64,000 nt of DNA, from positions 3,743,501 to 3,807,500 of the forward strand of contig NZ_JAUSXS010000001.1 in the NCBI RefSeq assembly GCF_030816195.1. The letters run 5' to 3'. The notes beneath the pieces were generated by a model, which was not told the origin of the DNA, did not search any database, and saw nothing but the letters and a program-made list of their open reading frames with translations. The position numbers and the translations under genes were made by a program. The DNA is from Pseudomonas sp. W4I3 (GTDB lineage: Bacteria > Pseudomonadota > Gammaproteobacteria > Pseudomonadales > Pseudomonadaceae). This document shows, piece by piece, positions 1-8,325 of the stretch (its first letter is position 1; each line of letters begins with the position of its first letter).

Positions 1-432
1 CAACGTACTCAATACCGCTGTCGATTCCCGGCCCAAACCGGCCGAGACCCCAATCGCAGCGGTCATCCATAAACCCGCTGCGGTGGTCAGTCCCTTGACG
101 TGGCCGGCGTCATCATCCTTGCCTTTGATGATGGTGCCGGCGCCCAGAAAGCCGATGCCGGCAATCACGCCCTGCACCACCCGGCTCATGGCGTCGGCCT
201 GATTGCCGGACATCTGCGGCACCATCACAAACAGCGCGGCGCCTAACGCCACCAGCATATGCGTGCGCACCCCGGCAGCCTTGCCTTTGCTTTCGCGTTC
301 AAAACCCAGGATGCCGCCGAGTACCGCGGCCATCAGCAGGCGCACGGTCATCTGGGTGAGCTGTTTGGCGTCGCCGATATCGGCAAATTCCGCCTGCAGG
401 GTTTGCCACGCTTCGTGTAGCCAAGCGTCCAT
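1..432 (-). CDS. MgtC/SapB family membrane protein (partial)
   Basis: Minus-strand reading frame opening at an ATG at 432 and running off the left edge of the window, so the C-terminus is missing (144 codons visible). The translation begins MDAWLHEAWQTLQ and carries the hallmark MgtC/SapB core: a first membrane segment followed by LGFERESKGKAAGVRTHMLV, then hydrophobic helices with GVIAGIGFLGAGTI and GLTTAAGLWMTAAIGV. Members are small inner-membrane proteins linked to Mg2+ limitation and modulation of the F-type ATPase; which role applies here cannot be told from sequence. It is divergent from the downstream DUF3203 gene. Confidence 0.9.
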   Translation of the reverse strand, partial: MDAWLHEAWQTLQAEFADIGDAKQLTQMTVRLLMAAVLGGILGFERESKGKAAGVRTHMLVALGAALFVMVPQMSGNQADAMSRVVQGVIAGIGFLGAGTIIKGKDDDAGHVKGLTTAAGLWMTAAIGVSAGLGRESTAVLSTL

Positions 433-552
433 GGATGCTGCCCTTTTATGATTATTGATAGAAGGTGGACAGCGGCGACCGTCAGTCAGTTGCGTGGAAC
501 CCTAACGCCTCCGTGGCCCCAAACGATCACAGCCTATGAAAAGGACACTGGT

Positions 553-792
553 ATGCCCATCCGTATCGACAACCAACTGTGTTATTTCACGCTCAACGAC
601 AATGGCCAGGAACAGAGCGTGCCGGCCACCCGTGTCAAGGTCGAGACCGACATCGATAAGGCCATGTCGTACGTCGAATTGGCGGCCGAGCGGATCTACA
701 TCACTGAAGCCGAGGCCGACGCACTGACCGTCGCGGGGGCTCACGACGGGCGTGAACATGTAAAATCCGACACCCCTGGTTCGGTAATTTAA
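553..792 (+). CDS. DUF3203-like small protein
   Basis: A 79-residue acidic soluble protein starting MPIRIDNQLCYFTL. I chose the ATG at 553 over the upstream in-frame ATG at 448 because an AAGGA ribosome-binding site lies just upstream of it and the 35 extra residues look like translated non-coding DNA. No signal peptide or membrane segment. It resembles DUF3203, a family with no assigned function that I recall as confined to Pseudomonas. The stop codon TAA is immediately followed by an ANR/FNR box for the next gene. Confidence 0.7.
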   Translation: MPIRIDNQLCYFTLNDNGQEQSVPATRVKVETDIDKAMSYVELAAERIYITEAEADALTVAGAHDGREHVKSDTPGSVI

Positions 793-806
793 TTGATCTG
801 TATCAA
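793..806 (+). promoter_or_regulatory. ANR/FNR box upstream of ccoG
   Basis: TTGATctgtATCAA is a perfect match to the FNR/ANR operator TTGAT-N4-ATCAA. It begins directly after the stop of the DUF3203 gene and points at ccoG 217 bp downstream. cco assembly genes of pseudomonads are commonly ANR-controlled, so the target assignment is reasonable; the unusual distance is explained by a REPIN lying between box and gene. Confidence 0.75.
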
Positions 807-821
807 TCCATGAGGATCTCT

Positions 822-911
822 TGTGGGAGGGGGCTTGCTCCCGATAGCGGTGGCTCAGTCAGCTGATTTATCAACTGAAACAGCGCTATCGGGAGCAAGC
901 CCCCTCCCACA
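822..911. repeat. REPIN (GTGGGAGGGGGCTTGC family)
   Basis: Two REP sequences in inverted orientation, TGTGGGAGGGGGCTTGCTCC on the left and its reverse complement on the right, framing about 50 bp. The same arms recur at 35412-35499, 39905-40057, 51773-51966 and 57627-57651. It sits between the ANR box and ccoG. Confidence 0.9.
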
Positions 912-1022
912 TTTTTCATCCGGCCTCGCCCATCTGATCCGCTTTTTATCCCACCACCTGAATCTGTTATGCAAACAGAGCGCCGGGCATAGTTCGTTCG
1001 CCTGATGGAGGCTGATGAGCGA

Positions 1023-2438
1023 ATGACCATGAGCGAACGAATCCCCACCGTGGAAACCTTTGAGCCCATCCACCCAAAGAAGGTGAAGGCCAGATCCACC
1101 GACGACCTGATCCATACCCGCAGCTTCACCGGCCTGTTCCGCACCTTGCGCATGAGCGGTGCGGGCGTTCTGTTCCTGGCGTTTTTCGGCACCGTGTGGC
1201 TGAACTGGGGCGGGCGCCAGGCCGTGCTGTGGGATCTGGCCGAGAACAAATTCCACATATTTGGCGCAACCTTCTGGCCCCAGGACTTCATCCTGCTGTC
1301 GGCCTTGTTGATCATCTGCGCCTTCGGCCTGTTTGCCATCACGGTATTCGCCGGCCGCGTGTGGTGCGGCTATACCTGCCCGCAAAGCGCGTTCACCTGG
1401 CTGTTCATGTGGTGCGAAAAATTCACCGAAGGCGAGCGTCACCAGCGCATCAAGCTGCACGCCGCGCCCTGGAGCCTGAACAAGCTGGCACGGCGCTCGG
1501 CCAAGCACACCCTGTGGCTGGGAATCAGCGTGCTCACCGGCCTGACCTTCGTCGGCTACTTCACCCCCATCCGCCCGTTGGCCGCTGAACTGCTGACCTG
1601 GCAACTGGGCGGCGTCAGTCTGTTCTGGGTGTTGTTCTTCACCGCGGCGACCTACCTCAATGCCGGCTGGCTGCGCGAAGCGGTGTGCATGCACATGTGC
1701 CCCTATGCGCGCTTTCAAAGCGTGATGTTCGATAAAGACACCCTGACCATCGCCTATGACACCGCCCGTGGCGAACGCCGTGGCGCGCGAAAGCGCGATG
1801 TGAAGCCGGCAGACGCAGGCCTGGGCGATTGCATCGACTGCCAGCTGTGCGTGCAGGTGTGCCCCACCGGCATCGACATCCGCGATGGCCTGCAAATGGA
1901 ATGCATCGGCTGTGCGGCGTGCATCGACGCCTGCGATTCGATCATGGACAAAATGGGTTATGCCCGCGGCCTGGTCAGCTATACCAGCGAGCACCAACTG
2001 CAAGGTGGCAAGACTCGGCTGCTACGACCGCGCCTGATCGGCTACAGTGCCGTGCTGCTGGCGATGATCGCCGCGCTGGTGGTGGCCTTGGTCGAGCGGC
2101 CGATGGTGTCGCTGGACGTGACCAAGGACCGCGGCATGTTCCGCGAGAACAGCCAGGGCTTGATCGAAAACATTTACAGCCTCAAGGTCATCAACAAGAC
2201 CCAGCAGCGCCAGGATTATCGCCTGGAGCTGGTGGACGCCGAGGGCTTCCAGTTGCAAGGCAAGACCCAGCTCAGCCTGGCACCGGGAGAAATCAGCGAT
2301 GTGCCGGTGTCGGTGGCGCTGCTGGCGGACACTCCGGCGAGCAGTTCACAGACCCTGCGCTTCAAGGTCACGGATGTGGATGAGCCTTGGATCTACAGCG
2401 CTGCCGACAGCCGTTTTGTCGCGCCATTGAATCGCTGA
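1023..2438 (+). CDS. ccoG: Cytochrome c oxidase accessory protein CcoG
   Basis: A 471-residue inner-membrane iron-sulfur protein of the CcoG/RdxA family, needed for assembly of cbb3-type cytochrome oxidase (copper handling/reduction). Several membrane helices occupy the N-terminal half (FLAFFGTVWLNWGG; LLIICAFGLFAITVF), with the quinol-oxidase-like GRVWCGYTCPQ motif. Two ferredoxin-type 4Fe-4S motifs, CIDCQLCVQVCP and CIGCAACIDAC, lie at about residues 270-305, followed by another helix and an immunoglobulin-like periplasmic C-terminal domain. The start at 1023 has GGAGG eleven bases upstream; the ATG at 1005 overlaps that site. No ccoHIS or ccoNOP genes are in the window, so this gene is detached from the usual cluster. 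Confidence 0.93.
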   Translation: MTMSERIPTVETFEPIHPKKVKARSTDDLIHTRSFTGLFRTLRMSGAGVLFLAFFGTVWLNWGGRQAVLWDLAENKFHIFGATFWPQDFILLSALLIICAFGLFAITVFAGRVWCGYTCPQSAFTWLFMWCEKFTEGERHQRIKLHAAPWSLNKLARRSAKHTLWLGISVLTGLTFVGYFTPIRPLAAELLTWQLGGVSLFWVLFFTAATYLNAGWLREAVCMHMCPYARFQSVMFDKDTLTIAYDTARGERRGARKRDVKPADAGLGDCIDCQLCVQVCPTGIDIRDGLQMECIGCAACIDACDSIMDKMGYARGLVSYTSEHQLQGGKTRLLRPRLIGYSAVLLAMIAALVVALVERPMVSLDVTKDRGMFRENSQGLIENIYSLKVINKTQQRQDYRLELVDAEGFQLQGKTQLSLAPGEISDVPVSVALLADTPASSSQTLRFKVTDVDEPWIYSAADSRFVAPLNR

Positions 2439-2464
2439 CCCTTTAAGCAAATAACCAGGCCCCC

Positions 2465-3874
2465 ATGAAACGCTACGAAAAATTCGCCGACGACATCGCA
2501 GAACTGATCCGCTCCGGCGTCCTTGGCCCAGGTCAGCGCGTCCCTTCGGTGCGCTATGCCAGCCAGACCTACGGCGTCAGCCCGTCCACGGTGTTCCAGG
2601 CGTATTACCTGCTGGAGCGGCGTGGCCTGATTCGCGCGCGACCGCGTTCGGGCTACTTCGTCAATGTCCATGCGCCCAGCCCGTTTTCCGAGCCGGTGGT
2701 GAGCGAGCAGGTGCATGAGTCCACGGAAGTCGATGTGAGCGAGCTGGTGTTTTCGGTGCTGGATTCGATCAAAGACCCGAACACCGTGCCCTTTGGCTCG
2801 GCCTTCCCCAGCCCGATGCTGTTTCCGCTGCCGCGCCTGGCCCGCTCAATGGCCAGTGCCAGCCGCGAAATGGACCCGCGCCTGGTGGTCACCGACATGT
2901 CCCCCGGCAACCCGCATCTGCGCCGCCAGATTGCGCTGCGCTACATGGTCGGCGGCCTGATGCTGCCGATGGAAGAACTGCTGATCACCAACGGCGCCCT
3001 GGAAGCGCTGAACCTGTGCCTGCAGGCCGTCACCGAGCCGGGCGACCTGGTGGCGATTGAAGCCCCGGCGTTTTATGCCTGCCTGCAAGTGTTGGAGCGC
3101 TTGAAGCTCAAGGCCGTGGAAATCCCGGTGCACCCACGCGACGGCATCGACCTCAACGCCCTGGAGCAAAGCCTTGCGCGTTACCCCATCAAGGCCTGCT
3201 GGAGCATGACCAGCTTCCAGAACCCGATGGGCGCCACCGTGCCGGAAGAAAAAAAGCAGGCGCTGGTGCAATTGCTGCGCAGCCACCAGGTACCGCTGAT
3301 CGAAGATGACGTGTATGCCGAGCTGTATTACGGCCAGCATGCGCCGAAACCGGCCAAGGCGTTCGACACCGAGGGGCTGGTGATGCATTGCGGCTCCTTC
3401 GCCAAGAGCCTGGCGCCGGGTTACCGCGTGGGCTGGGTGGCGGCCGGCCGTTTCGCGCAGAAGGTCGAGCGCTTGAAGCTGATGACCTCGCTGTGCCCGT
3501 CGATGCCGGCCCAGGCCGCGATTGCCGATTACTTGCAGCATGGCGGCTACGACCGGCACCTGCGCAAACTGCGCTATGCCCTGGAAGAACAGCAAAACGC
3601 GATGCTCGCGGCCATCGCCCGGTATTTTCCGGCGCAGACCCGGGTCAGCCAACCGGCTGGCGGGTATTTCCTGTGGCTGGAATTGCCGGAGCACACCGAT
3701 TCATTGAAGGTGTTTCAAATGGCCCTGGCGCAAGGCATCAGCATCGCACCGGGGCCGATCTTTTCGGCGACCCGGCGCTTTCGTAACTGCATCCGCTTGA
3801 ATTACGGCAGCCCGTGGACCGACGCGTCGGAGCAGGCGATGGAGACGCTAGGGCGGATCGTGCGCTCGTTTTGA
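2465..3874 (+). CDS. MocR-type GntR/aminotransferase regulator
   Basis: A 469-residue fusion: an N-terminal GntR winged helix (residues about 1-75, with VPSVRYASQTYGVSPSTVFQAYYLLERRGLI) joined by a linker to a full fold-type I aminotransferase domain (about 110-465). The PLP Schiff-base lysine is predicted at K314 in GSFAKSLAPGYRVG; the preceding NPMG and IEDDVY motifs match PLP binding. MocR proteins use the aminotransferase domain to sense PLP or an amino compound. The target is unknown: no PLP synthesis, GABA or ectoine gene is adjacent, and the IS element follows 36 bp after the stop. Confidence 0.9.
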   Translation: MKRYEKFADDIAELIRSGVLGPGQRVPSVRYASQTYGVSPSTVFQAYYLLERRGLIRARPRSGYFVNVHAPSPFSEPVVSEQVHESTEVDVSELVFSVLDSIKDPNTVPFGSAFPSPMLFPLPRLARSMASASREMDPRLVVTDMSPGNPHLRRQIALRYMVGGLMLPMEELLITNGALEALNLCLQAVTEPGDLVAIEAPAFYACLQVLERLKLKAVEIPVHPRDGIDLNALEQSLARYPIKACWSMTSFQNPMGATVPEEKKQALVQLLRSHQVPLIEDDVYAELYYGQHAPKPAKAFDTEGLVMHCGSFAKSLAPGYRVGWVAAGRFAQKVERLKLMTSLCPSMPAQAAIADYLQHGGYDRHLRKLRYALEEQQNAMLAAIARYFPAQTRVSQPAGGYFLWLELPEHTDSLKVFQMALAQGISIAPGPIFSATRRFRNCIRLNYGSPWTDASEQAMETLGRIVRSF

Positions 3875-3896
3875 GTGGCGCAATGACAAGGCTCTT

Positions 3897-3910
3897 TGTA
3901 GGAGCGAGCT
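3897..3910. repeat. Left fragment of an IS-interrupted REPIN
   Basis: TGTAGGAGCGAGCT is the outer arm of the GGAGCGAGCTTGCTCGCGA-type REP. It continues at 5134-5221 across the IS element; joining both parts and removing one GCT copy gives a 99-bp REPIN, the same length as the intact copy at 62061-62159. Confidence 0.9.
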
Positions 3911-3950
3911 TGTAGCGGTCCAGTTTTTTTGGACCACTCTGTAGGAGTAT
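3911..3950. repeat. IS3-family inverted repeat, orfB end
   Basis: Terminal inverted repeat of the IS element on the side of the orfB 3' end. It begins TGTAGCGGTCC and ends TGTAGGAGTAT; the last base overlaps the orfB stop codon region. Confidence 0.85.
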
Positions 3951-4783
3951 TAGGCCGCCAGCTTTTCAAAAATGGCTGGCGGCAGGTTGTTCGAGGCAGA
4001 GTGACAGCGTCGATGGTTATAATGAGCAATGAAGTCCATCACGTCCCGCTCTGCTTCGAAGTGAGTTGAGTAACCATTTTCAGGTGACCAATCGTGTTTT
4101 TGCGATCTGAAATAGCGCTCCACAACCGCATTGTCCCAACAGTTCCCGCGCCTACTCATGCTCTGCACGATCTGCTTTTCAGCCAAGTAGCTGACGAAGC
4201 GCTCAGCTGTGTATTGGCATCCCTGGTCCGAGTGAAACACCAGCTCGGGGGAAGGTCGACGCAGCCCCACAGCAAGTCGTAAAGCCTGCAATGAAAGCTC
4301 GGTATCAGCCGTCCTTGAAAATGCCCAACCAACGATTCTGCGCGAAAAAAGATCCATCACAATGGCTAGATACAACCAACTGCCACCGACACGGATATAG
4401 GTAATATCTCCCGCCCAGAACGTGTTGGGTTGTTCCGGATTAAAGCGTCGCTCCAGTACATTGGGCGCGATGTTGGACACTTTGGTGGCTCGCCGATAGT
4501 GCGCATACTGGGCCCGACGTCTCACCAGGCCCAAACTCTTCATCAAGCTGCGCATACGATGGCGCCCGACCACTACGCCCTGTGTTTTCAGGACTTTTGT
4601 AAACCCACGACTGCCCAGCGCTCCGCGATGCTCTCGGTGTAATAGCCGGATTTTCTTTTCCAGTTGGGGCTCAATTCTGCGCTCAGGTTTGGGCTGGCGC
4701 ATCGCGTAATAGCTGCTGCGAGGCACGCCCAGCAAGCGGCATAGACGTCGCACCGACAGCTTTTTTGTGGCGCCCTCAATCAT
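3950..4783 (-). CDS. IS3-family transposase OrfB (DDE integrase)
   Basis: A 277-residue transposase with an N-terminal HTH_21-like region (about 40-100) and an rve integrase core. The catalytic triad is D126 (WAGDITYI), D186 (FHSDQGCQY) and E222 (NAVVERYF), giving the DD(35)E spacing typical of IS3. Its ATG overlaps the orfA stop as ATGA, so OrfB may be made by re-initiation; IS3 elements usually also make an OrfAB fusion by -1 frameshifting, and only a short GAAAATGA run is present at the junction. Intact length. Confidence 0.95.
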   Translation of the reverse strand: MIEGATKKLSVRRLCRLLGVPRSSYYAMRQPKPERRIEPQLEKKIRLLHREHRGALGSRGFTKVLKTQGVVVGRHRMRSLMKSLGLVRRRAQYAHYRRATKVSNIAPNVLERRFNPEQPNTFWAGDITYIRVGGSWLYLAIVMDLFSRRIVGWAFSRTADTELSLQALRLAVGLRRPSPELVFHSDQGCQYTAERFVSYLAEKQIVQSMSRRGNCWDNAVVERYFRSQKHDWSPENGYSTHFEAERDVMDFIAHYNHRRCHSASNNLPPAIFEKLAA

Positions 4784-5076
4784 TTTCTTCGGCCAAACAG
4801 CACCTTTAGATGAGAGGGCAACTGCTTTTTTAGGACATCGTTCTCGGCTTCCAGCAACGCCAACCTGGCCTGCAGCGAATCAATGAGATCCTGATCCTGA
4901 GGACGCGTCGTTTGCGCTGCTCCTACCTGCTCCTTGCGCCATCGCGAAACCCAGCGTCGCAGCGCCGTCGGCCCCACACCCGTTTGCTCGCACGCCTTAG
5001 GTACTGAGTAGTTCAACTCAACGACCAGACGAATCGCTTCGGCTTTTTCTTCGGCTGTAACGATCCGAAATCCCAT
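4780..5076 (-). CDS. IS3-family transposase OrfA
   Basis: A 98-residue DNA-binding subunit with an HTH_Tnp_1 domain (TAEEKAEAIRLVVE, SVPKACEQTGVGPTALRRWVSRW) followed by a leucine-rich coiled coil (LIDSLQARLALLEAENDVLKKQL) that mediates oligomerisation with OrfB in IS3 elements. It starts 18 bp inside the inverted repeat and overlaps orfB by 4 bp. Confidence 0.93.
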   Translation of the reverse strand: MGFRIVTAEEKAEAIRLVVELNYSVPKACEQTGVGPTALRRWVSRWRKEQVGAAQTTRPQDQDLIDSLQARLALLEAENDVLKKQLPSHLKVLFGRRK

Positions 5077-5093
5077 GACGCTTCCTTAGGTTG

Positions 5094-5133
5094 ATACTCC
5101 TACATCATGGTCCATAAATATTGAGCCACAACA
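5094..5133. repeat. IS3-family inverted repeat, orfA end
   Basis: Terminal inverted repeat on the orfA side; read on the minus strand it begins TGTTGTGGCTC and ends TGTAGGAGTAT, matching the other end at 30 of 40 positions. Confidence 0.85.
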
Positions 5134-5221
5134 GCTTGCTCGCGAAGAACTCCGGGCCTGCGCGTTTATTCAGGATGAACGCGTTGGCTGGACGTTTTTC
5201 GCGAGCAAGCTCGCTCCTACA
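5134..5221. repeat. Right fragment of the IS-interrupted REPIN
   Basis: Begins GCTTGCTCGCGAAGAACTC, completing the REP arm broken at 3910, and ends with the inverted arm closing in TCGCTCCTACA. The first three bases are the target-site duplication. Confidence 0.9.
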
Positions 5222-5252
5222 GTGGGCATGCGTGGGGTGAGGGAAAGCGCGA

Positions 5253-5999
5253 TCAGCGCCCGCCACCCAAATCGATGAACGTGCCGGTGGCGTACGAAGA
5301 TTTGTCCGACAACAACCAGATAATCGCCTCAGCCACTTCATCCGGACGCCCGCCTCGGGCCATGGGAATACCGGATTCGAGCTTGCTGACCCGATCCGGG
5401 TCGCCGCTGAGGGCATGGAAGTCGGTAAAAATATAGCCAGGGCGAACCGCGTTGACGCGAATGCCCTCGCCCGCCACTTCCTTGGACAGACCAAGGGTGA
5501 ACGTATCGAGCGCGCCCTTGGAGGCCGCATAGTCCACATATTCACCCGGCGAGCCAAGGCGCGCCGCCACCGACGAGACGTTGACGATACTACCGCCCTG
5601 CCCGCCATGCCTGGGCGACATGCGCAGCAGCGCATGCTTGGCGCACAGGATCGGGCCAAGCACGTTGGTCTTGAGGATTTTCAGCACGCGGAATTCAGAC
5701 ATTTCATCGACCCGCGACTTCTGCCCGACGGTGCCCGCGTTATTCACCAACGCCGTGACGCGGCCCAGTTCGGCATCGACACGGTTGAACAGCGCGATCA
5801 CCTCATCTTCGATGCTCACGTCGGCGCGCACCGCAATCGCTTGTGCGCCCAGGGCGCGGACCTGGTCCAGTACAGCATGGGCTGCGTTTTCGTCGGACTG
5901 GTAGTTGATGCAGATGCGATAGCCCTGACGCGCGGCGAGCAACGCGGTCTCGGCGCCGATCCCGCGGCTGCCGCCGGTAATGATGACGACTCTGTCCAT
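5253..5999 (-). CDS. SDR family NAD(P)-dependent oxidoreductase
   Basis: A 248-residue classical short-chain dehydrogenase with the cofactor motif TGGSRGIG (8-15), NNAG (86-89), a catalytic serine near 143 and the YxxxK pair Y157/K161. The N in NYQSDE after the second strand suggests NADP(H) preference. It is FabG-like in overall form, but nothing nearby points to a substrate. An AGGAG ribosome-binding site precedes the ATG. Cytosolic; single-gene unit, convergent with nothing obvious. Confidence 0.9.
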   Translation of the reverse strand: MDRVVIITGGSRGIGAETALLAARQGYRICINYQSDENAAHAVLDQVRALGAQAIAVRADVSIEDEVIALFNRVDAELGRVTALVNNAGTVGQKSRVDEMSEFRVLKILKTNVLGPILCAKHALLRMSPRHGGQGGSIVNVSSVAARLGSPGEYVDYAASKGALDTFTLGLSKEVAGEGIRVNAVRPGYIFTDFHALSGDPDRVSKLESGIPMARGGRPDEVAEAIIWLLSDKSSYATGTFIDLGGGR

Positions 6000-6051
6000 G
6001 TGCAGTCTCCTGACTCAACCTGATGTTTAGGATTGAGTTGAAGAATACCCG

Positions 6052-8148
6052 TCACACAGCGTTGTTGTCAGGCACCTGTACGTCCTGGGCGCGTTGGATA
6101 TCGGCCATGAACCCGTCGGCCGGCAACGGATGGCCCAGCAGGTAGCCCTGCAGGGCGTTACAGCCAAGGCGCGTGAGAAAGCGCTGCTGCGCATCGGTTT
6201 CCACGCCTTCGGCGACAATCCGCAGCCCCAGGGCCTGGCCCAGCGCAACGATGGCCGACACGATGGCGGCGTCGTCGCTGTCGTGCTCCAGGTCGCGCAC
6301 AAAGCCACGGTCGATCTTCAGCTCATTGGCCGGCAGGCGCTTGAGGTACATCAGGCTGGAGTAGCCGGTGCCGAAGTCGTCGATGGACAGGTCGACGCCC
6401 ATGTCCGACAGCCGTTGCAATACGGTCATGCTCGCGTCGGCATCACTCATCGCCGTGGTTTCGGTAATCTCCAGGGTCAGGCTGTTGGCCGGCAGCTGGT
6501 GCCGGTCCAGGGCTGCGGCCACGCTGTCGACCAACCCGGCGTGGCAGAACTGCAGCGCCGACAGGTTCACCGCAATGCGCCAGTGCTCATAACCCTCGGC
6601 GTACCAGACACTCATCTGGCGGCAGGCTTCATTGAGCACCCATTCGCCGATGGAAATGATCAACCCGGTTTTTTCCGCGAGTTCAATGAACACGGCCGGC
6701 AGCAACAGGCCTTGCTGGGGGTGCTGCCAGCGCAGCAACGCCTCCGCCCCCACCGCGATACCGCTGATCGCGTCGAACTTGGGCTGGTAATGCAGGCGAA
6801 ACTGCTGGTGGTCGAGGGCGTTGCGCAGGTCCTGCAACAATTGCAGCTGTTTGCGCGCGTTGGTGTTCATCGACACATCGAAGAACCGGTAGCCGTTCTT
6901 GCCCATGCCCTTGGCGTGGTACATCGCCGCATCGGCATTCATCAACAGCTCCTGGGGGGTGTGGCCGTTGCCCGGGAATATCGCGATACCAATGCTGGCG
7001 GAGATGGTCAGCTCATGCTCGGCGACCGTGAACGCGCGGTTGATCAGGCTGACCTGGCGTTCGGCCAGGCCCATGGCATCGTCCGGCTGGGTCAGTTGCA
7101 CCATCAACACGAATTCGTCCCCACCGATGCGGGCCAAGGTGTCATGGCTGCGCAGGTCCTCGCGCAGGCGCAGGCCGACCTCGCGCAGCAACTGGTCGCC
7201 CATGTGGTGACCGAAGGCATCGTTGACCGGCTTGAAGCCATCCAGGTCGATAAACATCAGCGCGAAGCAACCGCCCTCCTCTTTAACCGCCTGGATGCCC
7301 TGTTGAATACGGTCCGCCAGCAAGGTGCGGTTAGGCAGGCCGGTGAGCATGTCATGCAGGGCCAGGTGGGTCAGTTCCTGATTGGCCAGGGTCAGGGAGT
7401 CGGCCAGCACGGCGGTGCGCGCCTCCAGGCGGGCGTCGAGCAGAGAGGTCAACAGGGCAATGACCAGCACGGCCAGCGAAGTCACCAGTACCAGGTTATC
7501 CAGGCCCTTGCCGCTCAAGCCCGTGAGTGCGGCAGCGCAGAAGCTGTCATCGGCAAAACGCGCGGCGGCCATACCGGTGTAGTGCATCCCGACAATCGCC
7601 ACGCCCATTACCACCGCCGCGCCGCCCCGCGCCAGGCGCACGTAGGGTGTGTTGCGGCGCAGATTGAAGGCGATCCACAGCGCCGCGCCGGAAGCCACCA
7701 CCGCGATCAACAAGGACGCGCCGAACAGCGTTGGGTCGTAATCGATGCCCGGCGTCATGCGCATTGCGGCCATGCCGGTGTAGTGCATGCTGGCGATGCC
7801 CGCGCCCATGATCAACGCGCCGAATGCCAGCTGCCAAGCCGGCAGGCGCGGCTGGCTGACCAGCCATAACGCAAAACCGCTGGAGAGCACGGCGATCAAC
7901 AATGACAGCGCGGTAATGTCCAGGTCGAAGCCGAGGGCAAACGGCAGGCGCAGGGCCAGCATGCCGATGAAATGCATGGACCATACGCCCACCCCCATGG
8001 CGACGGCACCGCCGGCGATCCACAGATAAGCCGTGCGTCCCTTGGCGGTGGTGATGCGGCCGGCGAGGTCCAGCGCGGTGTAGGACGCCAGGATCGCGAC
8101 ACACAGGGAAATCACGACGAGGGAGGTGGAATAGCTACCGGTCAGCAT
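6052..8148 (-). CDS. MHYT-GGDEF-EAL c-di-GMP turnover membrane protein
   Basis: A 698-residue protein. The N-terminal MHYT sensor has three repeats (SMHFIGM about 57, then two SMHYTGM/GMHYTGM), predicted to bind copper and sense a gas or redox signal. A GGDEF domain follows with intact GGDEF at 342-346 and the RxxD inhibitory site RSHD five residues before it, then an EAL domain with EAL at 469-471, DDFGTGYSSL and VAEGVET. Both domains keep their catalytic motifs, so synthase, phosphodiesterase or both are possible. I chose the ATG at 8148 (MLTGSYSTS); the ATG at 8187 would add 13 non-conserved-looking residues before the first helix. Confidence 0.92.
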   Translation of the reverse strand: MLTGSYSTSLVVISLCVAILASYTALDLAGRITTAKGRTAYLWIAGGAVAMGVGVWSMHFIGMLALRLPFALGFDLDITALSLLIAVLSSGFALWLVSQPRLPAWQLAFGALIMGAGIASMHYTGMAAMRMTPGIDYDPTLFGASLLIAVVASGAALWIAFNLRRNTPYVRLARGGAAVVMGVAIVGMHYTGMAAARFADDSFCAAALTGLSGKGLDNLVLVTSLAVLVIALLTSLLDARLEARTAVLADSLTLANQELTHLALHDMLTGLPNRTLLADRIQQGIQAVKEEGGCFALMFIDLDGFKPVNDAFGHHMGDQLLREVGLRLREDLRSHDTLARIGGDEFVLMVQLTQPDDAMGLAERQVSLINRAFTVAEHELTISASIGIAIFPGNGHTPQELLMNADAAMYHAKGMGKNGYRFFDVSMNTNARKQLQLLQDLRNALDHQQFRLHYQPKFDAISGIAVGAEALLRWQHPQQGLLLPAVFIELAEKTGLIISIGEWVLNEACRQMSVWYAEGYEHWRIAVNLSALQFCHAGLVDSVAAALDRHQLPANSLTLEITETTAMSDADASMTVLQRLSDMGVDLSIDDFGTGYSSLMYLKRLPANELKIDRGFVRDLEHDSDDAAIVSAIVALGQALGLRIVAEGVETDAQQRFLTRLGCNALQGYLLGHPLPADGFMADIQRAQDVQVPDNNAV

Positions 8149-8270
8149 GGGGTTTCTCGCGGTTTGACAGCCCGGACCGGGTGGCAAAGCGGCGGATTGT
8201 AGCGAGAATAATTCTTGTACAGGTGATTAATTGCGACGGGCGTGAGCGTTGATTTCTGGCGTCAATAGAC

Positions 8271-8311
8271 CGTCCCACGCACCGCGACTGCTCGTTCAGA
8301 GCGTGGGAACG
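8271..8311 (-). terminator. Hairpin downstream of opmB
   Basis: CGTCCCACGC (8271-8280) and GCGTGGGAACG (8301-8311) form an imperfect stem just after the opmB stop on the minus strand. There is no clear T-run. Hairpins containing CCCACGC/GCGTGGG are common intergenic repeats in pseudomonads and may act as 3'-end stabiliser rather than terminator. Confidence 0.4.
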
Positions 8312-8325
8312 AGCGGTGTGTCAGG

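Larger units (their letters stand above)
3911..5133 (-). mobile_element. IS3-family insertion sequence, 1223 bp
   Basis: The ends are two imperfect 40-bp inverted repeats (3911-3950 and 5094-5133, 30 of 40 positions equal), both starting TGT and sharing GGACCA and TGTAGGAGTAT. A 3-bp target duplication GCT flanks the element (3908-3910 and 5134-5136). It carries orfA and orfB on the minus strand with an intact DDE triad, so it looks complete and potentially active. IS3 family is certain from the orfA/orfB arrangement and protein motifs; the subgroup is not assigned. Confidence 0.92.
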
